Below, in pieces: positions 18,213 to 27,052 of a stretch of DNA of 64,000 bases. The notes under the pieces are model-generated. The model searched no databases and was not told where the DNA came from. It saw only the letters and a list, made by a program, of their open reading frames with translations. Each line of letters starts with the position of its first letter. Position 1 is the first letter of the stretch. Source of the DNA: Chryseolinea lacunae (lineage in GTDB: Bacteria; Bacteroidota; Bacteroidia; Cytophagales; Cyclobacteriaceae); contig NZ_JAERRB010000016.1 in assembly GCF_016735595.1 (NCBI RefSeq), positions 110,471 to 174,470 on the forward strand. Reading direction: 5' to 3'. The position numbers and the translations under genes were made by a program.

Positions 18213-19118
18213 TTGAACGTGGTGCGACTGTTCAAAATCCTTCAGGAGTCTTTTCCCTACTACCTCGACAGCGATCGGAAAAATATGGCGCTGTCGGCTG
18301 GGCTAGGCGCCTTCATGGTGGTGTTCCTGGTGGCGTTCAACCCGTTGGAGTGGGAACACTTTGTGCTGTTCCTCATCATCGGGCTGGTGATCTTTGTGAC
18401 GCTCTACGTCACCATCGTGTGGTTTCCCAAAGTGTGGCCCAATGTGTTCGACTCCCTGCGGTGGACGGTAGGGAAATATATTCTGTTCACCCTTTGGCAA
18501 CTCCTCATCATCGGCATCGTGGCGCCGGTGTTGCTGGAAGCGCTCGGGTTCTATCGGGGCTTGCCCATGACCGACATCCTCTGGTATTTCTTTGTGAACA
18601 TGATGCTCTACGGCAGCATTTCCATCGTCATCTTCACCTTTGTGTTGCGCACGGTGATGCTGAAAAACAGTCTCCAGAACGCCCTGCACGCCAACGCGGA
18701 GCTTGCCCGCATCCGCACCCTGAAACACCATCCCACAGAAGTGGCCGAACCCCACACCACCATCACCATCCAGTCCGACACCAGCGACAGCGTGGAGCTT
18801 CACCTGCCCGACCTTCTCTACATCGAATCCAGCAATTATTATTCAACCCTGTTCTGGAACGACGGGCAGGGCGTGCAGAAAAAGATGCTGCGGGTCAACC
18901 TCAAAACCATCGAGGGCCAGCTCAACAACACCTTCATCATCAGGTGCCACCGGTCCTACATGGTCAACATCAACGCCATCACCGAGGTGGGAGGCAACAC
19001 CAACGGCTACAAGCTGACCATCCGCGACAGCGACATCACCGTGCCCGTGTCGCGGAGCAAGGGGCGCGAGGTCATCGAGAAGATTGAACAGATCCGGAAC
19101 CTCGCCGAATCGGCCTAG
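18213..19118 (+). CDS. Membrane-anchored LytTR DNA-binding regulator
   Basis: A 301-residue transcription regulator. Four transmembrane helices lie in about residues 25-155 and a short linker follows. The LytTR DNA-binding domain covers about 190-295 (DLLYIESSNYYSTLFW; FIIRCHRSYMVNI; VPVSRSKGREV). There is no receiver domain, so it is not a classical response regulator. The membrane part may sense a signal directly, as in LytTR regulatory systems. The TonB-dependent receptor gene starts 140 bp downstream on the same strand and is a plausible target. Confidence 0.88.
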   Translation: MNVVRLFKILQESFPYYLDSDRKNMALSAGLGAFMVVFLVAFNPLEWEHFVLFLIIGLVIFVTLYVTIVWFPKVWPNVFDSLRWTVGKYILFTLWQLLIIGIVAPVLLEALGFYRGLPMTDILWYFFVNMMLYGSISIVIFTFVLRTVMLKNSLQNALHANAELARIRTLKHHPTEVAEPHTTITIQSDTSDSVELHLPDLLYIESSNYYSTLFWNDGQGVQKKMLRVNLKTIEGQLNNTFIIRCHRSYMVNINAITEVGGNTNGYKLTIRDSDITVPVSRSKGREVIEKIEQIRNLAESA

Positions 19119-19258
19119 CCGTTTGCAGCAGCGGGCTTCCCGTTCACATCACAACACAGCAAAACGCATCAAATTCCGCGTCAATCACATCATTCACCCT
19201 TTCGGGGCAAACCGCGCCAGGGTTGTTTCGCGTTTCCAGACCCAAATCAAAAAATGCA

Positions 19259-21673
19259 ATGACCCCACTATTACACACCCGCAGCACCTTGAAATTTGTG
19301 TTGTTTTCAATCCTCTTCCTCATCTATAACTCGCTGTTTGCCCAGTCCACCCAAACCCTGCGTGGCCGGGTCACCGATGGGGTGAGCAAAACTCCCCTCA
19401 TCGGCGTGTCCATCCGCATGGCGGGCGACGGCCTCGCGACGTTGGGCAGCACCACCGACGAACACGGCGACTATAGAATTGACAAAGTGCCCCTGGGCCG
19501 CCAAACCCTCATCGTGTCGTATATCGGCTATGAAACCCAAACCCTGGCCAACATCCTGGTCACGGCCGGCAAAGAAGTGGTGCTGGACGTGAGCCTGCAG
19601 GAAGCCGTGAGCGAACTCACCGAAATTGTGGTGACCAGCGATTCTCACTCCGACAAAACTGCCACCAACAACGAACTTGCCCTGGTGAGCTCGCGCGCCT
19701 TCAACACCGACGAAACAAAACGTTATGCAGGGGCCCTCGGCGATCCCTCGCGCATGGCCGCCAACTTTGCCGGCGTGGTGGGTGGCAATGATGGCCGCAA
19801 CGACATTGTGGTGCGCGGCAATTCGCCCACGGGCATGCTCTGGCAAATGGAAGGCCTCAACATCCCCAACCCCAACCACTTCGGCACACTGGTGAGCACC
19901 GGCGGCCCCGTGAGCATGCTCAACGCCAACACCCTGGGCAAGTCCGACTTCATGACCAGCGCCTTTCCCGCACAATATGGAAACGCCACCGCCGGTGTGT
20001 TCGACCTGGCCCTGCGCAACGGCAACAACGAGAAGACCGAGCTGATGGCACAAGCCGGCTTCAACGGTTTTGAAGTGGGCGCCGAAGGACCATTCTCAAA
20101 AAACTCCAAAGGCTCTTACCTCGTCAACTATCGCTACTCCACACTCGGTGTGTTCAAAGCCCTGGGCATTGAGTTCGGCACGGGCACGGCCACACCGTTG
20201 TATCAGGATTTGAATTTCAAAATAGCCTTGCCCTCCGGAAAGAAAGGAACGTTCACCGTGTTCGGCATGGGTGGCGCAAGCGCCATCGATCTGAAGGGAA
20301 GCGACGCCGACCTCGACAACGCAAAGTCGCTCTATGGCAGCGAGAACTACGACAGCTACCCGCGCTACAAAACGGGCGTGATCGGCGTTGCCTATGAACG
20401 CACGGTGTCGGCAAAAACTTTTGCGCGCCTGGTGGCGGGCATCAGTCACACCAACGAGCAGTTCACAAACGATTCGCTGGTGCGCGACGAGACGCAGCAA
20501 GTCATAAACAAATACCTGTCGAACGAAGGCAAGTTTGCCACCACAAAATATTCCGCGAACTTCCAGACGCGAACAAAATTTAATCGCAGAAACACACTGG
20601 TGTCGGGTGTTATGATGGACCTCTCCAACGTTGACCTCTACCAGCGCGATGTGTTTACCAATGTCGGCACCGACACAGTTCGCCTCCATGTGAAAGACAG
20701 AACAACGCTCTATCAATTCCACACCACGTGGCGACACCGGTTCAACGAACACTGGTCGGCACAAGCCGGCGCGCATGCACAGTATTACGATCTCAACAAA
20801 CAATGGGCAGTGGAGCCCCGGCTTGGGTTGCAGTTCATTCCGGGCGATGGAAAGCAGTCGTTCAGCCTAGGCTATGGCATTCACAATCAGGCGCAGAACA
20901 TCACCACGTCCTACGTGCAAACCCGCGTGGGCGACAAGTCGGCGCTCACCAATCTTGATCTTGGGTTCACCACCAGCCATCACTTTGTTTTCACCTACGA
21001 TCGCAACATCACCGAACACCTTCGGTTCAAAGGCGAAGCCTACTATCAGGCGTTGAGCAACGTGCCGGTTGAACGCAATGCCTCTTCCTTTGCCTCCATC
21101 AATTCGGGCATTTCGTTTGGCCCCACCAACACCGACAGCCTGGTGAACAAAGGGGTAGGGAAGAACTACGGAGTAGAACTCACGCTGGAGCGCTTCTTCA
21201 ACCAGGGATATTATTTTCTGGTCACCACCTCGCTATTCAACTCACGCTACGAAGGCAGCGACGGCATTGAACGCAACACGGCCTACAATGTGAAACACGT
21301 GCTGAACGTGCTCGGCGGAAAAGAATGGGCACTCCCACAAGGAAAATTCTTTTCGGTGAACCTGAAAGTAACAACCATCGGCGGTCCCTATCTCACCCCG
21401 CTTGACCTGGAAGAATCGCAAGCCCGCGGCCGCGCCGTGTATCGCGACAGCGAAGCCTACAGCGTGCGACAGAAGTCCTACTTCCGCGTCGACCTTCGCC
21501 TTTCGTACCGCCAGGAATATAAACGCAGCACACTCGAAGCCTCGCTCGATCTGCAAAATCTGACCAACAGCCAGAACATATTCTCACAGACCTACAACCC
21601 ACGCACAAACTCGGTGATAACCATTTATCAGCAACCGTTCTTTCCGGTGCCGTATGTGAGGTTCACTTTTTAG
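19259..21673 (+). CDS. TonB-dependent outer-membrane receptor with carboxypeptidase-like domain
   Basis: Outer-membrane active-transport receptor of 804 residues. A signal peptide ends at SLFAQ. A carboxypeptidase-regulatory-like beta-sandwich follows (about 28-110, GVSIRMAGDGLATLGSTTDE). The plug domain contains IVVRGNSPTGMLWQMEGL, and a 22-strand barrel ends in YVRFTF. There is no SusD partner, so the ligand need not be a glycan; metal chelates or peptides are equally possible. The frame opens at 19223, but the ATG at 19259 gives a proper signal peptide. The TAG stop is also the first bases of a heptameric repeat. Confidence 0.9.
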   Translation: MTPLLHTRSTLKFVLFSILFLIYNSLFAQSTQTLRGRVTDGVSKTPLIGVSIRMAGDGLATLGSTTDEHGDYRIDKVPLGRQTLIVSYIGYETQTLANILVTAGKEVVLDVSLQEAVSELTEIVVTSDSHSDKTATNNELALVSSRAFNTDETKRYAGALGDPSRMAANFAGVVGGNDGRNDIVVRGNSPTGMLWQMEGLNIPNPNHFGTLVSTGGPVSMLNANTLGKSDFMTSAFPAQYGNATAGVFDLALRNGNNEKTELMAQAGFNGFEVGAEGPFSKNSKGSYLVNYRYSTLGVFKALGIEFGTGTATPLYQDLNFKIALPSGKKGTFTVFGMGGASAIDLKGSDADLDNAKSLYGSENYDSYPRYKTGVIGVAYERTVSAKTFARLVAGISHTNEQFTNDSLVRDETQQVINKYLSNEGKFATTKYSANFQTRTKFNRRNTLVSGVMMDLSNVDLYQRDVFTNVGTDTVRLHVKDRTTLYQFHTTWRHRFNEHWSAQAGAHAQYYDLNKQWAVEPRLGLQFIPGDGKQSFSLGYGIHNQAQNITTSYVQTRVGDKSALTNLDLGFTTSHHFVFTYDRNITEHLRFKGEAYYQALSNVPVERNASSFASINSGISFGPTNTDSLVNKGVGKNYGVELTLERFFNQGYYFLVTTSLFNSRYEGSDGIERNTAYNVKHVLNVLGGKEWALPQGKFFSVNLKVTTIGGPYLTPLDLEESQARGRAVYRDSEAYSVRQKSYFRVDLRLSYRQEYKRSTLEASLDLQNLTNSQNIFSQTYNPRTNSVITIYQQPFFPVPYVRFTF

Positions 21674-21775
21674 TATTGAGTATTGAGTTTTGAGTATTGA
21701 GTCCTGAGTATTAAGTATCAAGCAATGTCTTTGTACTCAATACTAACTACTCAGGACTCAAGACTACTATTCAAT
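21671..21775. repeat. Heptameric hairpin repeat, locus 1
   Basis: Period-7 units (AGTATTG, AGTATTG, AGTTTTG, AGTATTG, AGTCCTG, AGTATTA, AGTATCA) run rightwards from inside the TAG stop of the receptor gene. They pass through a hinge AGCAATGTCTTTGT and continue as complementary-type units (ACTCAAT, ACTAACT, ACTCAGG, ACTCAAG). TTGAGTCCTGAGTA pairs perfectly with TACTCAGGACTCAA, so the whole forms one long hairpin. It may serve as a terminator. Confidence 0.85.
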
Positions 21776-21821
21776 GATTGCCTTTGTGATTTTAGATGTG
21801 CGGCCATACTGACGCGCAGTC

Positions 21822-21850
21822 CCCGCCTGTGGGCGGGAGACAGCACTGCG
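21822..21850. repeat. GC-rich hairpin
   Basis: CCCGCC-TGTG-GGCGGG (21822-21837) lies inside an outer CGCAGT/ACTGCG pair, downstream of the lipoprotein stop. It may be a terminator for the minus-strand gene or a small interspersed repeat. Confidence 0.4.
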
Positions 21851-21909
21851 ACTGGAGGTTCACGTTTTGGCATAAGCAGATGTAGACGCGTATTAAAAGA
21901 AACGTCCTC

Positions 21910-23109
21910 TTAATTATCAAGAAGCTTTGGTAAGGTCTTTTTCCAATCTGTTATCTGGAATTTATCAAGAATCCTTTGGTTCTGCCCGATGATATAGCAT
22001 ATTCTTGAACAGTATTCCTGTCGGAATTTATAGTAGGAATCTTTGTTATAGCCGTCTTCCATATTTATCGTCCATTCGTCTGATGGGTTTTTCGAAAAAG
22101 AGTCCAACCTAAGAACGTATGCATCATCCTGGTATGTTTCCCTGATTTCAACGTAGGCTTGAGAAGATTTAGTGTCGCCACCACATCCACAAGAATTCGC
22201 AATAATCAGAGGCTTATCATGTAGCAAAGAAGTGCTCATCGTATTACCGGACGTGGACTTGAATTTGAATTCGGGAGCGAGCATACCTATCTGAATACCA
22301 ATTTTGTTTTCAAAATTCTTTTCCTTTATCAGCCTTACGTAGTTCCCGGCATTGCTGATGCTGTCAAACTTATAATAAACCCCATTTAGCTTAAGGTATT
22401 CTTTCATCTTGATCAGATCACGGACTTCTATGGAATCCACCTTTCCGCGTTCAGTGGTTAGCAGGGCAATTTGAGGTTCCAGTCCGTAGGTGAAAGAACC
22501 ATTGCGCTGATCAATTATCCCAACATCAAAGTGTTTATCATCAATTGAAAAAGAAGCAGACAAATGTTCGTCCCTTCCGTAAATTATAGCTCCCTTCCAA
22601 AGACCAATTCTTATCCAGGAATGTCTTTGAACAGTATCTGCGTCATCGGAAACTAAAAATGTTATGGGAATGGAGTTTCGAGATGAAAACCAATCAATAG
22701 GTTGCAAAGTGAATGGTGTGTCGTCCCTAAAGGAATGATTGTTGTTTTGATCAACGATCACTACAAAATCCCCGGAAGGAAGTTGACCACTAATCAAATC
22801 GATGTAATCACGTTCAGACTCGAAGTCTACAGGGCATTTGGTACCCAATATCTTTGAAAGAGAATCAGGGTAGTCAATTGGGTAGTCAAATAAGTTCGTC
22901 GTATCCTGAAACTCCAGGGTAACTCCACCGAATTCGAAAACACCTTTTCCTTTCATTCGGGAGGCTCTGATTAGTAAAGTGTCAGCGCTTGAGGAGAATT
23001 TATTGTTCGCTTCTTGGCTATGCGTTCCTGATTTATCTTTTGAGTTGCACATAGCCAACGTCAAAAGAATTGTTACGACGGTCGGATAAGTTATCGCTTT
23101 AGTTGTCAT
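21910..23109 (-). CDS. Lipoprotein with degenerate thioredoxin/peroxiredoxin-like C-terminal domain
   Basis: I do not recognise a named family. The 399 residues start at the ATG at 23109, giving a lipoprotein signal with cysteine C21 in TLAMCNSKD (Met before Cys is unusual). The middle region is beta-rich. The C-terminal 130 residues look thioredoxin-like: a GMLAPEFKFKSTSGN entry, then IIANSCGCGGDTKSS where AhpC/TlpA proteins carry their active-site cysteine. A TlpA-like redox role is possible but unproven. The gene is visibly more AT-rich than its neighbours. Heptameric repeats lie on both sides. Confidence 0.7.
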   Translation of the reverse strand: MTTKAITYPTVVTILLTLAMCNSKDKSGTHSQEANNKFSSSADTLLIRASRMKGKGVFEFGGVTLEFQDTTNLFDYPIDYPDSLSKILGTKCPVDFESERDYIDLISGQLPSGDFVVIVDQNNNHSFRDDTPFTLQPIDWFSSRNSIPITFLVSDDADTVQRHSWIRIGLWKGAIIYGRDEHLSASFSIDDKHFDVGIIDQRNGSFTYGLEPQIALLTTERGKVDSIEVRDLIKMKEYLKLNGVYYKFDSISNAGNYVRLIKEKNFENKIGIQIGMLAPEFKFKSTSGNTMSTSLLHDKPLIIANSCGCGGDTKSSQAYVEIRETYQDDAYVLRLDSFSKNPSDEWTINMEDGYNKDSYYKFRQEYCSRICYIIGQNQRILDKFQITDWKKTLPKLLDN

Positions 23110-23280
23110 GATTGCGTCCGTGGCCCTTGAATGTAAATTGGCCGCCAACAGTAAATATAGAACATGAAAAGCTCCAGATGCCACGTTTCCTCGCCCGCTG
23201 GTGAGCCCACGTGCCAAAACACCTCAATCCGCATTTTTCATCCTTCCCAGCATAAGCGCCGGGAACCATCCTCAAACAAG

Positions 23281-23508
23281 AGTATTTAGTCTTGAGTCTT
23301 GAGTATTTAGTCTTGAGTATTTAGTCTTGAGTCCAGAGTATTTAGAAACTTGAGTACCAAGCATTGTCTTTGTACTCAGGACTAAATACTCAAGACTAAC
23401 TACTAAATCTAGTCTTGAGTCCAGAGTCCTGAGTATTTAGACTTGAGTATCAAGCAGTGTCTTTGTACTCAGGACTAAATACTAAATACTCAAGACTAAC
23501 TACTAAAT
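23281..23508. repeat. Heptameric hairpin repeat, locus 2 (two tandem copies)
   Basis: Copy A (23281-23408) and copy B (23409-23508) each consist of AGTnnTG/AGTATTT units. These lead to a conserved hinge (CAAGCA-T/G-TGTCTTTGTACTCAGG) and then ACTAAAT/ACTCAAG/ACTAACT units. The register is almost strictly 7 bp. The right end runs into the purB stop codon (minus strand TAG at 23503-23505), which supplies the first AG of the first minus-strand heptamer AGTAGTT. Confidence 0.88.
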
Positions 23509-24840
23509 GCCCGTGTAATTGAACGGCGTGATCGCTTTCAGTTTTTCCTTCACGGCATCCTTCACATTCAAGCCATCGATGAATGTGGCGAGACTTGCCT
23601 GTGTGATCTTTTCGTTCTTACGCGTCAGCGCTTTCAACGCTTCGTAAGGGTTGGGATAACCTTCTTTGCGCAACACGGTTTGGATGGCTTCGGCCACCAC
23701 GGCCCAGTTGTTGTCGAGGTCGGCGTTGATGGCGGCCTGGTTGAGTTCGAGTTTGCTCAGTCCTTTCAACAGCGATTGCAGCGCTATGTAGGTATGCGCG
23801 AGAGGCACGCCAATGTTGCGCAGCACGGTGGAATCGGTGAGGTCGCGTTGGAGGCGCGACACGGGAAGCTTGCCCGACAGGTATTCGAAGATGGCGTTGG
23901 CAAAACCGAGGTTGCCTTCGGCATTTTCGAAATCGATGGGGTTCACTTTGTGCGGCATGGCCGACGAGCCCACTTCGCCTTCTTTGATGCGTTGTTTGAA
24001 ATATTCCATCGAAATGTACTGCCACATGTCGCGGCTAAAGTCGATGAGGATGGTGTTGATGCGTTTCAGGTTGTCGAACAGCGCGGCCAGGTTGTCGTAG
24101 TGTTCGATCTGTGTGGTAGGATAGCTGCGCGAAAGACCCAGGTGATGACAGAACTCGTCCGAAAACTTATTCCAGTCAATAGCAGGATAGGCGATGTGAT
24201 GGGCATTGAGGTTGCCCGTGGCGCCGCCAAACTTGGCCGAGTGTGGCACTGTTTTGAGCTGCGACAATTGTTTTTCCAAACGCGCGGCAAACACCATAAT
24301 CTCTTTGCCCAGTCGGGTGGGCGATGCGGGCTGGCCGTGTGTGTGGGCCAGCATGGCAATGTCTTTCCACTCTTTGGCAAAGCCGTTGAGGCGATTCACC
24401 AGGGTGTCGACCATCGAGAAATATTCGCGTTCGATAAACTCTTTCAGCAACAGCGGAATGGCCGTGTTGTTGATGTCTTGCGAGGTGAGGCCGAAGTGAA
24501 TGAACTCGCGGAATGCTTCGAGCTTCAGTTTTTCGAATTCTTGCTTGATAAAATATTCGACCGCCTTCACGTCGTGGTTGGTGGTCTTTTCGATCTCTTT
24601 TATTTCGAGGGCCTGAAGCTCCGTGAAGTTCTTATAGATCTTCCGGATCTCGTTGATCTTGTGCACCGGAAAGTCTTCCAACTCCGTGATGGCGGTGGAC
24701 AGCGAAATGAGATATTCAATCTCCACCTGCACGCGATAACGCATGAGGCCGAACTCAGAAAAATAGGGAGCCAACGGCTTAACCGTTTCAAAATATCGCC
24801 CGTCAACCGGCGAGATGGCAGTAAGTGGATTTAATTGCAC
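23503..24840 (-). CDS. purB: Adenylosuccinate lyase
   Basis: Catalyses two fumarate-releasing steps in purine synthesis (SAICAR to AICAR and adenylosuccinate to AMP). Fumarase/aspartase superfamily motifs are clear: FIHFGLTSQDINNTA, the substrate loop AHTHGQPASPT and the signature GSSAMPHKVNPIDFENAEGN. The frame is open to 24924, but the family N-terminus is LNPLTAISPVDGRY. No ATG is available, so GTG at 24840 (MQLNPLTAIS) is the best start, giving 445 residues. An ATG-type start further up would add about 28 untypical residues. Confidence 0.93.
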   Translation of the reverse strand: MQLNPLTAISPVDGRYFETVKPLAPYFSEFGLMRYRVQVEIEYLISLSTAITELEDFPVHKINEIRKIYKNFTELQALEIKEIEKTTNHDVKAVEYFIKQEFEKLKLEAFREFIHFGLTSQDINNTAIPLLLKEFIEREYFSMVDTLVNRLNGFAKEWKDIAMLAHTHGQPASPTRLGKEIMVFAARLEKQLSQLKTVPHSAKFGGATGNLNAHHIAYPAIDWNKFSDEFCHHLGLSRSYPTTQIEHYDNLAALFDNLKRINTILIDFSRDMWQYISMEYFKQRIKEGEVGSSAMPHKVNPIDFENAEGNLGFANAIFEYLSGKLPVSRLQRDLTDSTVLRNIGVPLAHTYIALQSLLKGLSKLELNQAAINADLDNNWAVVAEAIQTVLRKEGYPNPYEALKALTRKNEKITQASLATFIDGLNVKDAVKEKLKAITPFNYTGI

Positions 24841-25000
24841 GTCTGGATGTATTAAAGCCCAAAAGTAAGGGGCAGGACCCAGCCCGCCAAAATTAAAATC
24901 GTGGGATGTGTCTCCGGCCAACAAGCGGCCTATTTTCGCTCCGGAGAGACATAACGAGCAGCCCAGGTTAGCCGGGAACGCGTCTCACGATAAACCCACC

Positions 25001-25528
25001 CTATTTTTCTACCCGCCTCAACCCAAAATCATATCGCTCATCCACCACCCGTTTCAAGATCCCAATCTGCCCGCAGTGATACATGGTGTGTTTGATATTC
25101 CAATCCAACGACTCGAACTTTGTCGTGGCCACAGGGTGGGGTGTAGGCGTCGGTTCCAGCTTGCTTGTAAGTGCTTCGATGGGCAGTGACTTGATGATGC
25201 TGAGTGATTTTTGCTGCACAAGATTCAACTGTCCGAACAACGTCTCTGCATTTGTTTTCCCGATCGAAATTATTGGTGAGGCTTCTGTGAACATGGCGTC
25301 ATATTCTTTCAGCGGCACCTGTTTGAGAATGTCCATCTGATGTCCCACAATGACCATGGCCGTGTGAAAGTAGTGGCTCATAATTAAGTGCCCCACTTGC
25401 CAGGTGACGGTGGTCTCCAACACGTCGGGCAGCGTGTCCCATTTTTCGAAGGGGATGCTGTTGAGGAGTTTGTTTGTCCAAGCGTAGGCGCTTTCGGTTT
25501 GGAGGGTGAGCGTTTCGATTTCGGTCAT
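25001..25528 (-). CDS. DinB-family putative metal-dependent protein
   Basis: A 175-residue four-helix-bundle protein of the DinB/YfiT superfamily. The expected metal triad is visible: H47 (VGHLIMSH), H147 and H151 (IKHTMYHCGQIG). Members include thiol transferases and uncharacterised damage-induced proteins; no specific substrate can be assigned. It is cytoplasmic, with no signal peptide. It stands alone, with spacers on both sides. Confidence 0.85.
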   Translation of the reverse strand: MTEIETLTLQTESAYAWTNKLLNSIPFEKWDTLPDVLETTVTWQVGHLIMSHYFHTAMVIVGHQMDILKQVPLKEYDAMFTEASPIISIGKTNAETLFGQLNLVQQKSLSIIKSLPIEALTSKLEPTPTPHPVATTKFESLDWNIKHTMYHCGQIGILKRVVDERYDFGLRRVEK

Positions 25529-25642
25529 GGTTCAGCAGAGGTTCATGCGAAAATAGTGCGCGCGATCTTGTCGGTCAATAGCAATTGTTAAGACGATCAA
25601 GTCCCTAGATGGGAGACTGCCCTGCGACGAAAATCCTAAAAC

Positions 25643-26239
25643 CTACAACCTGTTTCGGTAGGTAATTCTTAGTAAGGAATCAAATGTCTCGTCATTCAAT
25701 ACCCTCGTTAGTAGAGCCTTATCTGTACTTAATAGATCAAGCGTGAGATGCCCTGTTATCTTAATGACAAATGGCAATGTATGATGAGAAACATCCAGAT
25801 TCTTGTATGATAAGATGTACGGATAGGTTACCAATTCACGGGCAAAATCGAACAAGTCCTCTTTGGGAAAAATTAGACATCCGGTAAATGAAATTGGAAT
25901 ATCGCTTTGCTTAAAAAGACTCCTCATCTTTGGCATCGTGTCGCCCTCTTTGTTAAACCACGGGAGATCTTTATCATCATGATTGATTACCCAGGGCAAT
26001 CCCTGGTCGAGCCTGGATATAATTTCTTTGAAGGATATTTCCAGGCTATCGATACACTTCGTCACAATCTCCTCGGGTGTATGGTAAAGCTTTTCGTTTT
26101 TTACATCGGCTTGTTGCAAGGACACGGCATGCCAAAGGACATTTCTATTGAAAGTATTATCGTCTTCATCAAAATAAGCCCTGTATTGCAACCTGTCATA
26201 AGGGAGCCATTCACTGGTGTTTTTCTCACATCTAACCAA
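25643..26239 (-). CDS. Hypothetical protein, unusual or lost start
   Basis: I do not recognise this protein. The frame runs from a TAG near 26272 to 25643 with no ATG at its 5' end. The first start-like codon is TTG at 26239, preceded by YWTITLAE residues that read as normal protein. It may start at a rare codon or be the remnant of a longer gene. The roughly 198 residues are soluble, acidic and rich in Trp, Phe and Tyr (for example GLPWVINHDDKDLPWF). Composition is more AT-rich than its neighbours, which suggests acquisition. It lies 30 bp downstream of the RDD gene. Confidence 0.5.
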   Translation of the reverse strand: MVRCEKNTSEWLPYDRLQYRAYFDEDDNTFNRNVLWHAVSLQQADVKNEKLYHTPEEIVTKCIDSLEISFKEIISRLDQGLPWVINHDDKDLPWFNKEGDTMPKMRSLFKQSDIPISFTGCLIFPKEDLFDFARELVTYPYILSYKNLDVSHHTLPFVIKITGHLTLDLLSTDKALLTRVLNDETFDSLLRITYRNRL

Positions 26240-26269
26240 TTCAGCAAGTGTTATTGTCCAATAAAGGTT

Positions 26270-27052
26270 CTATTCCTCAATCGTCATAACCGAATCACTA
26301 GCCAGGTCGTGAATAGCTCTTTTTTCGGGATTGAAATGGATGGTGACAAACGAGATCCAGCCCAGCAGCCATTTGGTGCCCCATCGTGCATAGGCGTTAA
26401 GCAGGCTGATTTTTTCCAGTGGGTTTTCGTTTCGGCCCACGCGGATGCGCATCAGCTTTTGGCCGAGGGTTCTTGAATAGGTCGTCAGCACGGGTTCGTA
26501 AGTGAGGCAGATGATGGCGGCCGAGGTCACCATGATGGGGGTTCGAAGTTCGCTATCCTGCACCAGCAGCATAATGATGATGAGCGTGGTGAACACCAGC
26601 ATAAAGTCGATGAACAGGGCTTTGTATCGTCTCACCAATTGTGGATACTCGAACGCATGTTTCTCTTCGGCCGGTGTGTCGATGATCGTTTCCGCTTGCA
26701 TCGGTGCCTCTTCGTCGTTGCGTTGATTCGATCGGAAAATGGCCAGGGCTTTTGATTTGTGAATATAAAAGCCAAAGAAGATATCGAATGCCCCGATTGC
26801 ATACAGCACAATGTGTTCTGTGCCAGCGAGGAGCATCAATGCCCCGTAGACGATCAACAGGACTGACAAAATCCATTTCGCCCAGGCCAGCTTCTTTGAA
26901 AACAAAAGAATGAGCAACAGGAAAAAGCAAGTCTTGAAGCCCGCACCAAACACGTCGCCGTTATACACGGAAGAAACCATGTAGATGAGAATGCCTTCGG
27001 TGGAGAAAAAGATTGCGGTGAGCAGGAGCAGGATTGTTTTTCCTTGTTTCAT
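26270..27052 (-). CDS. RDD-family membrane protein
   Basis: Inner-membrane protein of 260 residues. The N-terminal half has four hydrophobic helices (about 7-95). A charged linker follows, and then an RDD domain (about 140-255) with RRYKALFIDF at the first helix, SRTLGQKLMRIRV after the second and a final amphipathic segment. RDD proteins are linked to ion or small-solute movement, but the role here is unknown. The fused N-terminal helical part is not a domain I recognise. Confidence 0.82.
   Translation of the reverse strand: MKQGKTILLLLTAIFFSTEGILIYMVSSVYNGDVFGAGFKTCFFLLLILLFSKKLAWAKWILSVLLIVYGALMLLAGTEHIVLYAIGAFDIFFGFYIHKSKALAIFRSNQRNDEEAPMQAETIIDTPAEEKHAFEYPQLVRRYKALFIDFMLVFTTLIIIMLLVQDSELRTPIMVTSAAIICLTYEPVLTTYSRTLGQKLMRIRVGRNENPLEKISLLNAYARWGTKWLLGWISFVTIHFNPEKRAIHDLASDSVMTIEE

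Noticed and set aside
18119..19087. Alternative plus-strand frame overlapping the LytTR gene
   Set aside because: Its product is rich in Arg, His and Pro as expected for an off-frame reading, while the overlapping frame encodes clear membrane helices and a LytTR domain.
23281..23508. CRISPR or simple microsatellite
   Set aside because: There are no spacers. The units are 7 bp, diverged and arranged as two complementary arms, unlike either class.
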